A program made the translations under genes and the position numbers. This document shows, in pieces, positions 8,953 through 17,514 of a stretch of 64,000 nt of DNA. How positions within the stretch are numbered: position 1 is the first letter of the stretch; every line of letters starts with the position of its first letter. The notes beneath the pieces were generated by a model, which was given only the letters and a program-made list of their open reading frames with translations, made no database searches and was not told the origin of the DNA. The DNA is taken from the NCBI GenBank assembly GCA_002480525.1, contig DLCH01000030.1, forward strand, positions 1 to 64,000, written 5' to 3'. Origin of the DNA: Gammaproteobacteria bacterium UBA7803 (GTDB lineage Bacteria; Pseudomonadota; Gammaproteobacteria; Pseudomonadales; Azotimanducaceae).

Positions 8953-9840
8953 TCAACCCCGGGCGGGCAGGCCCGACAGCCAGGCGCGCAGCGCCCTGCC
9001 GATGTCGTCGGGCGAGTCCTCCTGAATGAAGTGGCTGCCCGCCACCGTCACCTCGGTGAGGTTCGGCCAGGATCGGCAGAAGTCGCGCTGCGCGCCCGTG
9101 AGAATGGCGCCGGGCTCGGCGTTCACGAACAGCTTGGGCACGTCGCTGGCCGACAGCCATGCGGCGTAGTCCCGGGCGATCCGGACGACGTCGGCGGGCT
9201 CGCCGTCGAGGGGAATCTGGCGCGGCCAGGTCAGCGTCGGCCGGCGGTCCTCGCCGGGCCGGGCGAACGGACGCCGGTACACCGCCATCTCCGCCTCGGT
9301 CAGCCCGCGCAGCACGGACCCCGGCAGCACGCGCTCGACGAACACGTTGTCCTCCAGAACCATCTTCTCGCCCGCCTCCGAGCGGAACCCGCGGAACACG
9401 CCGGTGGCGGCATCGGGCCATTCCTCCCAGGTCAGCGGCCGGACGATGGCTTCCATGAAGGCGATGCCGCGCACGGCCTCGCGATGCCGGTTGGCCCAGT
9501 CGAAGCCCAGCGCGGAACCCCAGTCGTGAATGACCAGGGTGACGTCGTCCGCCACGCCGAGCGCTTCGAGGGCGGCGTCGAAGTACCGCCGGTGCTCGAC
9601 GAACGTGTAGCGGTCCGGCCCGGAGTCGTCGAGCTTGTCGGAATCACCCATGCCGATGAGATCGATGGCGATGCACCGGCCCAGGTCCGCGACGTGGGGG
9701 ATCACGTTGCGCCACAGATAGGAACTGGTGGGGTTGCCGTGCTGGAACACGATCGGCGGACCCTCGCCCATGTCGACCGCGGCCATGCGCCTGCCCAGCA
9801 CCTCGATGAATCGCTTCGGCTGCTCTTCGACCGGAATCAT
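8953..9840 (-). CDS. dhaA: Haloalkane dehalogenase, subfamily HLD-II (DhaA/LinB-like)
   Basis: A 295-residue alpha/beta hydrolase with the full HLD-II pentad by position: Asn36 (HGNPTSSYLWRN), nucleophile Asp106 with Trp107 (HDWGSALGFDW), acid Glu130 (FMEAI) and His270 (SHFIQED). The LFVNAEPGAIL segment and the C-terminal third closely follow LinB. These enzymes hydrolyse carbon-halogen bonds in haloalkanes to alcohol and halide. The ATG at 9840 has a GGGGAG site at good spacing and gives the family length (LinB has 296 residues). The natural substrate is not known, and no other dehalogenation genes are adjacent. Confidence 0.93.
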   Translation of the reverse strand: MIPVEEQPKRFIEVLGRRMAAVDMGEGPPIVFQHGNPTSSYLWRNVIPHVADLGRCIAIDLIGMGDSDKLDDSGPDRYTFVEHRRYFDAALEALGVADDVTLVIHDWGSALGFDWANRHREAVRGIAFMEAIVRPLTWEEWPDAATGVFRGFRSEAGEKMVLEDNVFVERVLPGSVLRGLTEAEMAVYRRPFARPGEDRRPTLTWPRQIPLDGEPADVVRIARDYAAWLSASDVPKLFVNAEPGAILTGAQRDFCRSWPNLTEVTVAGSHFIQEDSPDDIGRALRAWLSGLPARG

Positions 9841-10079
9841 GGCAATGCTCCCCGGGGAAAGTTCGAACACTACCAGACGCGGCGAAGTGCCGCCGCCGTC
9901 CGGCCATGGCCCGCCGGCGCCTCCCGGTCCAGATCGCATCAGACAGGCGACTGAACGCTTCCTGAACACTCTGAGAAAAGTGTCCGTGTACTTTGCCGGG
10001 ACCGTTGATAGGATGCCCGCGCCGTCACCGACGATCGGTCGCCGGGGCCGGCAACATCACTTCTGCCGAGGAGAGAGTC

Positions 10080-10613
10080 ATGAAGAAGTACCTGATATCC
10101 GGAATCACCGCCGCGGCCGCCCTGGCGTTCAGCCCGACGCTGCTCGCCGCGCAGCCGGGCGCCTATCTGGGTGCCGGCGTCGGGGTCTACACCCTCGACA
10201 TCGACGACATCGACTACGATGACAGCGCGGCTCTGCTGCGCGGATTCGGCGGCTTCCGCCTGAACGACAACTGGGCCATCGAAGCCGACTACCAGCGCTT
10301 CTCGGAAGCCGAGGACGACTTCCTCGGCGTCGACGCGGAGCTGGACTTCGAGGGCTACGGCATCTCGGTGCGGCCGATCATTCCGCTGGGCAATCTGATC
10401 GATCTGTACGGCAAGATCGGCTGGACGTGGTACGACGCCGAGGCGAGCGCCGGCGGCTTCGCCATCGACGACAGCGGTGACGACTTCACCTGGGGCGGCG
10501 GCGTCGACTTCCACCTGGGCGACCTGCTGACCCTGCGGGGCGAAGTGTCCCGCATCGAGGTGGAGGACACCGACCTGAACCTGGTGAGCGCGGCCGTGCT
10601 GCTGAGGTTCTGA
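10080..10613 (+). CDS. Small outer-membrane beta-barrel protein (OmpA/OmpW-like barrel, porin family)
   Basis: A 177-residue protein with a Sec signal peptide (MKKYLISGITAAAALAFSP, cleavage near residue 24 after LLAA). Alternating hydrophobic strands follow, beginning GAYLGAGVGVYTLD and ending in the terminal phenylalanine (VSAAVLLRF) that the BAM machinery recognises. The barrel is very acidic (many Asp/Glu pairs in loops), which would suit a saline habitat. GAGAG lies upstream of the ATG at 10080. The 239-bp gap before it holds a TTGATAGGAT stretch that may be a promoter, and no other gene. Function beyond an eight-stranded surface barrel is not apparent. Confidence 0.85.
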   Translation: MKKYLISGITAAAALAFSPTLLAAQPGAYLGAGVGVYTLDIDDIDYDDSAALLRGFGGFRLNDNWAIEADYQRFSEAEDDFLGVDAELDFEGYGISVRPIIPLGNLIDLYGKIGWTWYDAEASAGGFAIDDSGDDFTWGGGVDFHLGDLLTLRGEVSRIEVEDTDLNLVSAAVLLRF

Positions 10614-10640
10614 ACCGGGCGTCCAGCCCTGGGGAGCGGT

Positions 10641-10752
10641 CTCGCGGCCGGGAGGCCGCTCCTACACCCTCGCGGCCGGGAGGCCGCTCCTACACCCTCG
10701 CGGCTGGGAGGCCGCTCCTACGCCCTCGCGGCCGGGAGGCCGCTCCTACACC
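10641..10752. repeat. Four exact tandem 28-bp REP units
   Basis: Four head-to-tail 28-bp units (10641-10668, 10669-10696, 10697-10724, 10725-10752) contain the palindrome core GCGGCCGGGAGGCCGC and the end GCTCCTAC. Units 1, 2 and 4 are identical; unit 3 has a changed centre (CTGG) and end (CGCC). The array ends 5 bp before the stop codon of the Yip1-type gene. There are no spacers, so it is not CRISPR. Confidence 0.92.
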
Positions 10753-10756
10753 CGAG

Positions 10757-11794
10757 TCATTCGAGTCGTTCGATGCGGTCCCGGTACTCGAGGAACAGCG
10801 CGTAGTTGTGCTCGATGGCCGGTGAGCCGTCCTGCTGAATGCGCGCCGTCTCGAGCTGATTCCGCACCCACTGGTGCTCCGCCCAGTTGCCCCCGCCGGT
10901 CTTGACGACCTCCATCTCCGCCGTGGCCAGGCGGGTGGCGTCCTTCATGCCCGAGAAGATGTCGCCGATGGACGCCGCGTCCTCGTCCAGGCCCTCGAGC
11001 TGCCGGCCGAGGCGCTCTCTCAGTTCGGCGGTCCGCTCCAGGGTACGGACGTACGCCCGCACCTGGGCCTCCGTCAGCCGGCCGTCCGACGGCGGCTGGT
11101 AGGTGTCCTGGGATGCCTGCTCCGCCACGCTGGCCTGGCGCTCGAAGTCGCCGAACAGGCCGCCGCTCGATGCCGGCACCGTCGATTCGCCCAGGTAGTC
11201 CTCCAGGTCCGGGCCGAACATGGCACCCAGCAGGCCGGCCACCACCATGTTGACGACGATGGCGGCGATCAGGGACACGACGAAGTGCACCACCCGCTTC
11301 GCCTCGGGGACCGTCATGAACACCGGAACGAAGTGATAGAGCAGCACCAGCGAATAGATGCCGGCGGCCAGGCCGATCAGCCAGCCGATCCACGGCACCG
11401 GGCTCAACACGCCGCCGGCCACGGCCGGCACCATGGCGAGTGACAGGGCAGCGAACGCACCGTCGAAATCCCGCCGACCCTCGAACACGCCGGCGAGCAC
11501 GTCGAAGATCAGCGCCGCCACGAACACGTACGCCAGCGACCACGCCAGCGAGACCAGGAACCACAGCGGCGAGCTGGCCATCGCGCCGAACATGAAGGTC
11601 GTGCCGAAGATCAGGGACAGCAGGAATCCCGCCGCCGCGGCGGCGACGTAGATCGGCAGGGTCAGCACCATGAAGGTGTGCTGCCAGCCCGGCTCGCTCG
11701 CCCGGAACGCGGCGGCGGTGGCGTGTGGGTCGACGATGGCGCCCGTCACCCAGCGCCGCGTTTCGTCCAGATTGAAACCCGTATCACGATTCAT
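10757..11794 (-). CDS. Yip1-domain membrane protein with C-terminal coiled region
   Basis: A 345-residue protein. Residues about 40-215 carry five or six hydrophobic helices in the Yip1-type arrangement (VLTLPIYVAAAAAGFLLSLI, then VAALIFDVLAGVFEGRRDFD and GWLIGLAAGIYSLVLLYHF). The last 120 residues are soluble and charged (LTEAQVRAYVRTLERTAELR), probably helical. Bacterial Yip1 proteins have no firmly assigned function. It is divergent from the PLP enzyme at 11901, sharing a 106-bp intergenic region. Confidence 0.75.
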   Translation of the reverse strand: MNRDTGFNLDETRRWVTGAIVDPHATAAAFRASEPGWQHTFMVLTLPIYVAAAAAGFLLSLIFGTTFMFGAMASSPLWFLVSLAWSLAYVFVAALIFDVLAGVFEGRRDFDGAFAALSLAMVPAVAGGVLSPVPWIGWLIGLAAGIYSLVLLYHFVPVFMTVPEAKRVVHFVVSLIAAIVVNMVVAGLLGAMFGPDLEDYLGESTVPASSGGLFGDFERQASVAEQASQDTYQPPSDGRLTEAQVRAYVRTLERTAELRERLGRQLEGLDEDAASIGDIFSGMKDATRLATAEMEVVKTGGGNWAEHQWVRNQLETARIQQDGSPAIEHNYALFLEYRDRIERLE

Positions 11795-11900
11795 GGCGTC
11801 CCCCTCCGTCGCTCCCCGAGCGGCGATCATGGCTCCTGATCTGCGCAGGCTCCATAATGCCGCCGACGAGTCTAACGCAGATGCGCGCGAAGGAGGCCCC

Positions 11901-13172
11901 ATGAAGGACAAGCATCGCACCACCCGCATCGGCAGCCACGAGCTCTCTCCGCGCTCGCTGATGATGGGCTACGGCTACGACCCCCGACTGTCCGAGGGCT
12001 CGCTCAAGCCCCCGATCTTTCTCACGTCCACCTTCGTGTTCGACTCCGCGGCCGACGGCAAGCGGTTCTTCGAAGGCATCACGGGGCTGCGTCCGGGCGG
12101 CGCGGAAGGGCTGGTCTACGGGCGTTTCAACGGCCCGGACCAGGAGATCCTCGAGGACCGCCTGGCGCTTTGGGAAGGCGCCGAGGAAGCGGCCGTGTTC
12201 TCCACCGGCATGTCGGCGATCACCACCGCGCTGATGGCCCACGTCCGCGCCGGCGACGCCATCGTGCACTCCGGGCCGCTGTACGCGGCCACGGAAAAGC
12301 TCATCGACGCGGTGTTCGGCCGCTACGACGTCACCTACGAGAACTTCGCCGCCAGCGCCCCCCTCGACGAGGTGCGCGCGCTGCTCGAGCGGACCCGGGA
12401 GGATCGCCGCATCGGCGCCATCTACCTGGAGAGCCCGGCCAACCCGACCAACGAGCTGGTCGACATCGAGGGCATCGCCCGCATCCGTGACGATCTGTAC
12501 GGCGACGACCCGGAACGACCGCTCATCATGGTGGACAACACCTTCCTCGGTCCCGTCTATCAGCAGCCGACCCGCAACGGCGCCGACCTGTCGATCTACT
12601 CGCTCACCAAGTACATCGGCGGCCACAGCGATCTGGTGGCGGGCGGCGTGGTCGGCTCCAACGATGCGCTGCTGCCGATCATGACGCTGCGCAACACCAT
12701 CGGCACCATCACCGATCCGCACACCTCGTGGATGCTGCTGCGCTCACTGGAGACCGTCGCCCTGCGCATGGAGAAGGCGGAGAGCAACGCCCGCAAGGTG
12801 TGCGAGTTCCTGCGGGGGCATCCGAAGGTCGAGCGGGTGGGCTACCTCGGCTTTCTGGATCCGGACAGCGAGCAGGGGCGCATCTACGCGCGTCACTGCT
12901 CCGGCGCCGGCTCGACGTTCTCGCTGATCCTGAAGGGCGGCGAGGCCGAGAGCTTCCGGTTCCTCGACGCGCTGCAGCTCGTCAAGCTGGCGGTGAGCCT
13001 GGGGGGCACCGAGAGCCTGGCGTCCCACCCGGCGGCGATGACCCACCTCAGCGTGCCGGCCGAGCGCAAGCGCTGGCTCGGCATCGGCGACAACCTGGTG
13101 CGGATCTCCATCGGCATCGAGGACTCCGACGACCTGATCGCCGATTTCGAGCAGGCGCTGCAGGCCGTCTGA
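11901..13172 (+). CDS. Cys/Met-metabolism PLP enzyme (cystathionine gamma-synthase/lyase or methionine gamma-lyase family)
   Basis: A 423-residue fold-type I PLP enzyme. The cofactor lysine is Lys237 in SLTKYIGGHSDL, Tyr73 and Arg75 (YGRF) are the phosphate-binding pair from the neighbouring subunit, STGMSAI (101-107) is the glycine-loop block, and Asp212 (MVDNTF) contacts the pyridine nitrogen. The family performs beta- or gamma-elimination or replacement on cysteine, homocysteine or methionine derivatives. Residues that would separate synthase from lyase cannot be judged safely by eye, and an N-terminal extension of about 30 residues is slightly unusual. AGGAGG lies upstream of ATG 11901. 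Confidence 0.88.
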   Translation: MKDKHRTTRIGSHELSPRSLMMGYGYDPRLSEGSLKPPIFLTSTFVFDSAADGKRFFEGITGLRPGGAEGLVYGRFNGPDQEILEDRLALWEGAEEAAVFSTGMSAITTALMAHVRAGDAIVHSGPLYAATEKLIDAVFGRYDVTYENFAASAPLDEVRALLERTREDRRIGAIYLESPANPTNELVDIEGIARIRDDLYGDDPERPLIMVDNTFLGPVYQQPTRNGADLSIYSLTKYIGGHSDLVAGGVVGSNDALLPIMTLRNTIGTITDPHTSWMLLRSLETVALRMEKAESNARKVCEFLRGHPKVERVGYLGFLDPDSEQGRIYARHCSGAGSTFSLILKGGEAESFRFLDALQLVKLAVSLGGTESLASHPAAMTHLSVPAERKRWLGIGDNLVRISIGIEDSDDLIADFEQALQAV

Positions 13173-13193
13173 CGCCGCCGGCGCGCGGCGGCG
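13173..13193. terminator. Hairpin between convergent genes
   Basis: A 7-bp perfect GC stem (13173-13179 with 13187-13193) around a 7-base loop starts immediately after the stop of the PLP enzyme and ends just before the stop of the convergent gene. It has no T-tract, so its role as a bidirectional terminator is only plausible. Confidence 0.3.
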
Positions 13194-13194
13194 G

Positions 13195-13602
13195 TCAGCG
13201 GAGCACCGGCTCCAGGCGGACCGCCAGCGTGCTGTCGTCGCAGGGCGCGATGAACCGCACCCAGCGGTCGGCGATGCCGTACTTGTCGCGCAGCGCCTGG
13301 TCCACCCGGGGATGGGCGCCGGGCTGGGCCACCGCGGCATAGCGGTGCCACTGATCGCCGCGTTTCATCTCCACCTCCGGCCGCCCCGCCATGCGCGCCG
13401 CCCAGATCGGGCCGGCGCTGTGTACCCAGGGCGCGCCGTCGACGTCCACCACCCACAGCCGGGTCTCGGCCACGGCGCCGTCCGCGGACTGGGTGCGCAG
13501 CACCACGACCTCGCGGCCGATCTCGATCAGGCTGAAATGGGTGCCGACCAGGGCCGCCAGCGCGGCGAACAGAATCAGCAGCACGATACCGAGTGTCTTC
13601 AT
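13195..13602 (-). CDS. Small membrane-anchored protein, possible split-barrel (flavin reductase-like) fold
   Basis: A 135-residue protein with one N-terminal hydrophobic helix (about 4-22) followed by a soluble domain. The pattern LWVVDVDGAPWVHSAG then MKRGDQWHRYAA resembles the beta-strands of deazaflavin/PNPOx-type split barrels, in which a small molecule is sensed or reduced, but cofactor residues are not evident. The ATG at 13602 has a weak ribosome-binding site. Function is unknown. Confidence 0.6.
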   Translation of the reverse strand: MKTLGIVLLILFAALAALVGTHFSLIEIGREVVVLRTQSADGAVAETRLWVVDVDGAPWVHSAGPIWAARMAGRPEVEMKRGDQWHRYAAVAQPGAHPRVDQALRDKYGIADRWVRFIAPCDDSTLAVRLEPVLR

Positions 13603-13686
13603 TCAGGGGTTTCCGTGGCGTTTTGCAGTCATACGCCCGGACCGGCGCGGCTATTACACGCCCGTGGCCAAGGGCCCGTGACCCGC

Positions 13687-14460
13687 TCATCCGGGCGGGT
13701 CGCCCAGCCACAGGTTCACGAAGCCGCGATCGGCGACCGTCAGGGTCCTGAGCAGCAGCGTCCGCAGGCCCTCCCCGGTGAGCGGCCGCAGCACGTGGGC
13801 CTGGTGGTCGATCAGCCAGGCCGGACGGTCGAGCGCTTCCAGAATGGCCAGCAGCTCCGCGGCGGAGCTGCCGGCCCGCGCCAGCCCCCAGGGCCAGGCC
13901 TCGACGATGATGCTCGCCGCCGGGTTGGCCCCCAGGGTGGCGCGGAAGCCGGCGAGCACCTGCACTTCGGCGCCCTGGGTATCGATCTTCAGCAGGTCCA
14001 GCCGCGCGAGGTGGAGGTCGTCTCCCCGCGCCACCGGCACCACGAGGGATCCGTCGGGCTCGAGGTGGGCGTCGCCCATATTGCTCCGGTCGCCGGCGAG
14101 CCGGGCCGTGCCGGCCCGTTCGCCCAGCGCCTCGGCGTGGACGATCACCCGATCGCCCAGGTCGGCGGTGTTGCGCTCGAGCAGCCGGTGATTCTCCGGG
14201 TCGGGCTCGAAGGCGTGCACGCGTCCCGCACGGCCGACCAGTCGGGCGGCGAGACAGGTGTAGTAACCCAGGTTGGCGCCGGCGTCGACGACGCACATGC
14301 CCGGCTTCAGGAATCCGGTGACGAGCGTGGTCTCGTACGGTTCCCAGATGCCGTGGGCGGCGAGATGGTCGGAGACGAGCTCGCCGGGGGGATGGAGGGA
14401 GAGGGAGAACGGCGCCACGCCGGGGACGGTGATCCGGGCGTGGCGGCGTTGGGAAGGCAT
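13687..14460 (-). CDS. FkbM family SAM-dependent methyltransferase
   Basis: A 257-residue Rossmann methyltransferase. The SAM motif is VVDAGANLGYYTCLAARLVG near 58-77 with the acidic ribose-binding residue in VHAFEPDPENHRLLERN, and LDLLKIDTQGAEVQVLAGF is the FkbM signature near 155-173. Family members O-methylate sugars, lipids or secondary metabolites. No biosynthetic cluster surrounds it, so the acceptor is unknown. It lies downstream of aceA on the same strand, separated by about 106 bp that contain a hairpin and one REP-like unit. Confidence 0.88.
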   Translation of the reverse strand: MPSQRRHARITVPGVAPFSLSLHPPGELVSDHLAAHGIWEPYETTLVTGFLKPGMCVVDAGANLGYYTCLAARLVGRAGRVHAFEPDPENHRLLERNTADLGDRVIVHAEALGERAGTARLAGDRSNMGDAHLEPDGSLVVPVARGDDLHLARLDLLKIDTQGAEVQVLAGFRATLGANPAASIIVEAWPWGLARAGSSAAELLAILEALDRPAWLIDHQAHVLRPLTGEGLRTLLLRTLTVADRGFVNLWLGDPPG

Positions 14461-14483
14461 GAATCGTTCGGCAAACCGAGCAC

Positions 14484-14531
14484 GATCAGCACCAGGCGGG
14501 GCTGATCGCGCTCTGGAGAGCGCTCCTACAG
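14484..14531. repeat. Hairpin followed by REP-like unit (GCGCTCT/AGAGCGC variant)
   Basis: GATCAGC (14484-14490) pairs with GCTGATC (14501-14507). This runs into a palindromic unit at about 14504-14531 with the arms GCGCTCT/AGAGCGC and the GCTCCTACAG end. A near-identical unit is at 35071-35098. It lies just downstream of aceA and could stabilise or end its transcript. Confidence 0.6.
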
Positions 14532-14566
14532 AGGTCCGTGGTGGACGTGCAGGAAGGCTCGCTACA

Positions 14567-16165
14567 TCAGAACTGGTTCATGGTGTTGGCAGCGCCGCCG
14601 GCCAGCAGAGCCTTCTCGCCGAGGAAGTACTCCTTGTGGTCGTCGCCGATGTTGGAGCCGGCCAGATCCTGGTGCTTCACGGCGGCCAGATCCCGGCGGA
14701 TCTCCTGGCGCTGCACGCCCAGCACGTAGGCCAGCATGCCCTCGGCGCCGAAGTAGCCTTCGGCCAGCACGTCCGTGGACAGCGCCGCGGTGTGGTAGGT
14801 CGGCAGCGTGATCAGGTGATGGAAGATACCGGCTTCCCGGGCGGCGTCCGCCTGGAAGGACCTGATCTGCCGGTCGGCTTCCTGGGCCAGCTCGGAGTCG
14901 TCCAGGGACTCGTCCATCAGGCCCTTGGGGAAGTTCTCCGGATCCGGGTAGGCGGACACGTCGCGGCCCTCGCCTTTCCAGTCCTGGTAGACCTGCTCGC
15001 GGAACTTGAGCGTCCAGTTGAAGGACGGCGAGTTGTTGTAGACCAGCTTCGCCTCCGGGCGCTTCTCGCGGATGGCGTTCACCATCTCGGCGATCTGCTG
15101 CACGTTGGGCCGCTCGGTCTCGATCCACAGCAGGTCGGCGCCGTGCTCCAGGCTGGTCACGCAGTCCAGCACCACGCGGTCGAAACCGGTGCCTTCCTTG
15201 AACGCGTACAGGCCGTTGTCGAGGCGCTTCGGCCGGCAGAGCTGGCCGTTCTGGTGAATGGTGATGTCGCCTTCCCGCAGCTCGGAGATGTCGTTGACCG
15301 GCTCCGCCTCCAGGAAGTTGCAGTACTGCTCGCCGAGATCGCCCGGCTCGATGGAGACCGGCACCTTCTGGGTCAGGCCGGCGCCCAGGGAGTCGGTGCG
15401 GGCGACGATGATGCCGTTGTCGACGCCGAGCTCCATGAACGCGTAACGCACCGCGTTGAGCTTGGAGATGAAGTCCTCGTGGGGCACCGTCACCTTGCCG
15501 GCCTGGTGGCCGCACTGCTTGGCGTCGGACACCTGGTTCTCGATCTGAATGGCGCAGGCGCCGGCCTCGATCATCTTCTTGGCCAGCAGGTAGGTGGCCT
15601 CTTCGTTGCCGAAGCCGGCGTCGATGTCGGCGATGATCGGCACCACGTGGGTCTCGAAGTTGTCGATCCGGTCGAGGATGGGCTTCAGGTCCTTGCCGGC
15701 GGCGCGGGCTTCGTCGAGCTCGACGAAGATGTGGCGCAGCTCACGGGCGTCCGCCTGCTTGCAGAAGGTGTAGATCTCCTCGATCAGGTCGGCGACCGTG
15801 GTCTTCTCGTGCATGGACTGGTCCGGCAGCGGGCCGAACTTGGAGCGCAGCGCGGCCACCATCCAGCCGGACAGGTAAATGTAGCGGCGGTCCAGGGAGC
15901 CGTGGCGCTTCTTCACGCTCATCATGGTCTGCTGGGCGATGAAGCCGTGCCAGGCGCCCAGGGACTGGGTGTACTTGGAGGAATCGGCGTCGTACGCCGC
16001 CATGTCCCGGCGCATGATGTCGGCGGTGTACTTGGCGATGTCGAGACCGGTCTTGAAGCGGTTCTGCATCTGCATCCGGACGACGTATTCCGGATTGATC
16101 GCCTTCCACTCCTCCTTCTGGAGCTTGGCTTTGACTTCCTCGATCTGCTTGAGATAGGTGGACAT
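14567..16165 (-). CDS. aceA: Isocitrate lyase (glyoxylate shunt)
   Basis: A 532-residue isocitrate lyase that cleaves isocitrate to glyoxylate and succinate, allowing growth on acetate and fatty acids. The catalytic loop is KQCGHQ at about 216-221 (Cys218), the metal-binding IIADIDAGFGN at about 177-187, and the C-terminal WIETERPN and NNSPSFNW motifs are intact. The KQCGH variant and 532-residue length match the Pseudomonas aeruginosa-type enzyme rather than the 434-residue E. coli type. The upstream 178 bp, shared with a divergent gene, are unusually AT-rich and contain palindromes. Malate synthase is not in the window. Confidence 0.97.
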   Translation of the reverse strand: MSTYLKQIEEVKAKLQKEEWKAINPEYVVRMQMQNRFKTGLDIAKYTADIMRRDMAAYDADSSKYTQSLGAWHGFIAQQTMMSVKKRHGSLDRRYIYLSGWMVAALRSKFGPLPDQSMHEKTTVADLIEEIYTFCKQADARELRHIFVELDEARAAGKDLKPILDRIDNFETHVVPIIADIDAGFGNEEATYLLAKKMIEAGACAIQIENQVSDAKQCGHQAGKVTVPHEDFISKLNAVRYAFMELGVDNGIIVARTDSLGAGLTQKVPVSIEPGDLGEQYCNFLEAEPVNDISELREGDITIHQNGQLCRPKRLDNGLYAFKEGTGFDRVVLDCVTSLEHGADLLWIETERPNVQQIAEMVNAIREKRPEAKLVYNNSPSFNWTLKFREQVYQDWKGEGRDVSAYPDPENFPKGLMDESLDDSELAQEADRQIRSFQADAAREAGIFHHLITLPTYHTAALSTDVLAEGYFGAEGMLAYVLGVQRQEIRRDLAAVKHQDLAGSNIGDDHKEYFLGEKALLAGGAANTMNQF

Positions 16166-16260
16166 AGAGCCGTTCCTGTACGTTGCTTGGGGTCAGGGCG
16201 ACCGCGTCGCCCGTCGGGTGAACGGGCGGCAAGTTAACAGCGATGCGACCGCAATAAAAT

Positions 16261-16301
16261 GGAATATCTGATAATCAACATATTCCGAATAGGAAATATC
16301 C
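16261..16301. promoter_or_regulatory. Candidate operator with nested palindromes between aceA and the divergent monooxygenase
   Basis: In a locally AT-rich patch, GGAATAT (16261-16267) is inverted at ATATTCC (16280-16286). It overlaps TTCC-N5-GGAA (16283-16295), and GGAAATATCC (16292-16301) follows. The patch lies 96 bp upstream of the aceA start and 43 bp before the divergent ATG. It may bind a regulator of the glyoxylate shunt; the identity is unknown. Confidence 0.45.
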
Positions 16302-16343
16302 AGGTTCGCTAGACTCGTCGCCCCGCAGAGCCTGGCAAAGCCC

Positions 16344-17399
16344 ATGAACACCGCCCTCACCGACCTGCTGGAACTTCAGGCGCCGCTGCTGCAGGCGCCC
16401 ATGGCCGGCGTGTCCACGCCCGCCCTGGCCGCCGCCGTCAGCGGGGCCGGCGCCCTCGGCGCCATCGCCGTGGGCGCGATGACCGCCGATGCCGCCGACG
16501 CGGCCATCGGCGAGGCCCTCCGCACCTGCTCCGGCCCGCTGAACGTCAACCTGTTCGCCCACGCTCCGGCGCGGCGGGACCCCGAGCGCGAGGCCGAGTG
16601 GCTGCGCCGGCTGGAACCCTGGTTCGCCGAGTTCGACGCCGCGCCGCCGCGGACCCTGGGCGAGATCTATCCCACCCTGGACGCCGCGCCCGATCTGCTG
16701 GCAGCGGTTCTCGACCACCGGCCGGCGGTGGTGAGCCTGCACTTCGGCCTGCCCGAAGCCCGCACCCTGCAGCGGCTGCGGGCCGCCGGCGCGACCCTCG
16801 TCGCCACCGCCACCAGCGTGGCCGAGGCCCGGCACCTGGCCGCGGCCGGCATCGACGTCATCGTCGCCCAGGGCTGGGAGGCCGGCGGTCACCGGGGCGT
16901 GTTCGACCCGGCGCGGGACGACCGGCTCCCGACCTTCGAGCTGCTGCCCAGGGTGGTCGACGCCGTCCGGATCCCGGTGGTGGCCGCCGGCGGACTCGCC
17001 AGCGGTGCCGACGTCGCCCGGGCCCTCGCGCTCGGCGCCGCCGGCGTCCAGCTCGGCACGGTGTTCGCGGGCTGCCCGGAATCCGCCGCCGGGGACGCCT
17101 ACCGCCGGGCCCTCGCCGACCCGAACCGCTCCACCGCCATGACGCCGGTCGTCTCGGGTCGGCCGGCCCGGTCCCTGCGCAACCGGTTCGTGCGCGAACT
17201 CGCCGACCTCGCGGCGTTGGTTCCGGACTATCCCGTGGCTTACGACGCCGGCAAGGCGCTGGCGGCCGCCGCGGCCCGAGCCGGCACCCACGACTTCGAC
17301 GTGATGTGGTGCGGCGCCGGCCCGGTGCGGGACGACGCCCTGCCGGCCACCGGGCTGGTGCGGGCCCTGATGGCGGAGACCGACGCGGCCCTGGCCTGA
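16344..17399 (+). CDS. Nitronate monooxygenase (class I NMO, 2-nitropropane dioxygenase family)
   Basis: A 351-residue TIM-barrel flavoprotein. Diagnostic segments are LLQAPMAGVSTPALAAAVS near the N-terminus, AQGWEAGGHRG with the catalytic His183, and the FMN-phosphate loop VAAGGLASGADVARALALGA followed by GVQLGTVFAGCPES. NMOs oxidise alkyl nitronates such as propionate 3-nitronate and so detoxify nitro compounds. It is divergent from aceA, but a functional link is not obvious. Confidence 0.9.
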   Translation: MNTALTDLLELQAPLLQAPMAGVSTPALAAAVSGAGALGAIAVGAMTADAADAAIGEALRTCSGPLNVNLFAHAPARRDPEREAEWLRRLEPWFAEFDAAPPRTLGEIYPTLDAAPDLLAAVLDHRPAVVSLHFGLPEARTLQRLRAAGATLVATATSVAEARHLAAAGIDVIVAQGWEAGGHRGVFDPARDDRLPTFELLPRVVDAVRIPVVAAGGLASGADVARALALGAAGVQLGTVFAGCPESAAGDAYRRALADPNRSTAMTPVVSGRPARSLRNRFVRELADLAALVPDYPVAYDAGKALAAAAARAGTHDFDVMWCGAGPVRDDALPATGLVRALMAETDAALA

Positions 17400-17514
17400 C
17401 CGGCCCGGCTCAACCGCCGAACAGCATCTGGTGCAGCATCCGGCCGGGGTAGCGCGTGAAGGCACCGCGTCACCCCGGGTCGCACCGCGCCGGACGGCGG
17501 CGTAAGCTCCGGAC

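Noticed and set aside
10641..10752. Tandem repeats considered as a CRISPR array.
   Set aside because: Units are contiguous with no spacers, are palindromic and match REP copies elsewhere; no cas genes are near.
17410..17467. Minus-strand fragment reading YPGRMLHQMLFGG then stop, like the tail of a lost gene.
   Set aside because: A stop lies a few codons upstream and no family can be recognised; it may be chance.
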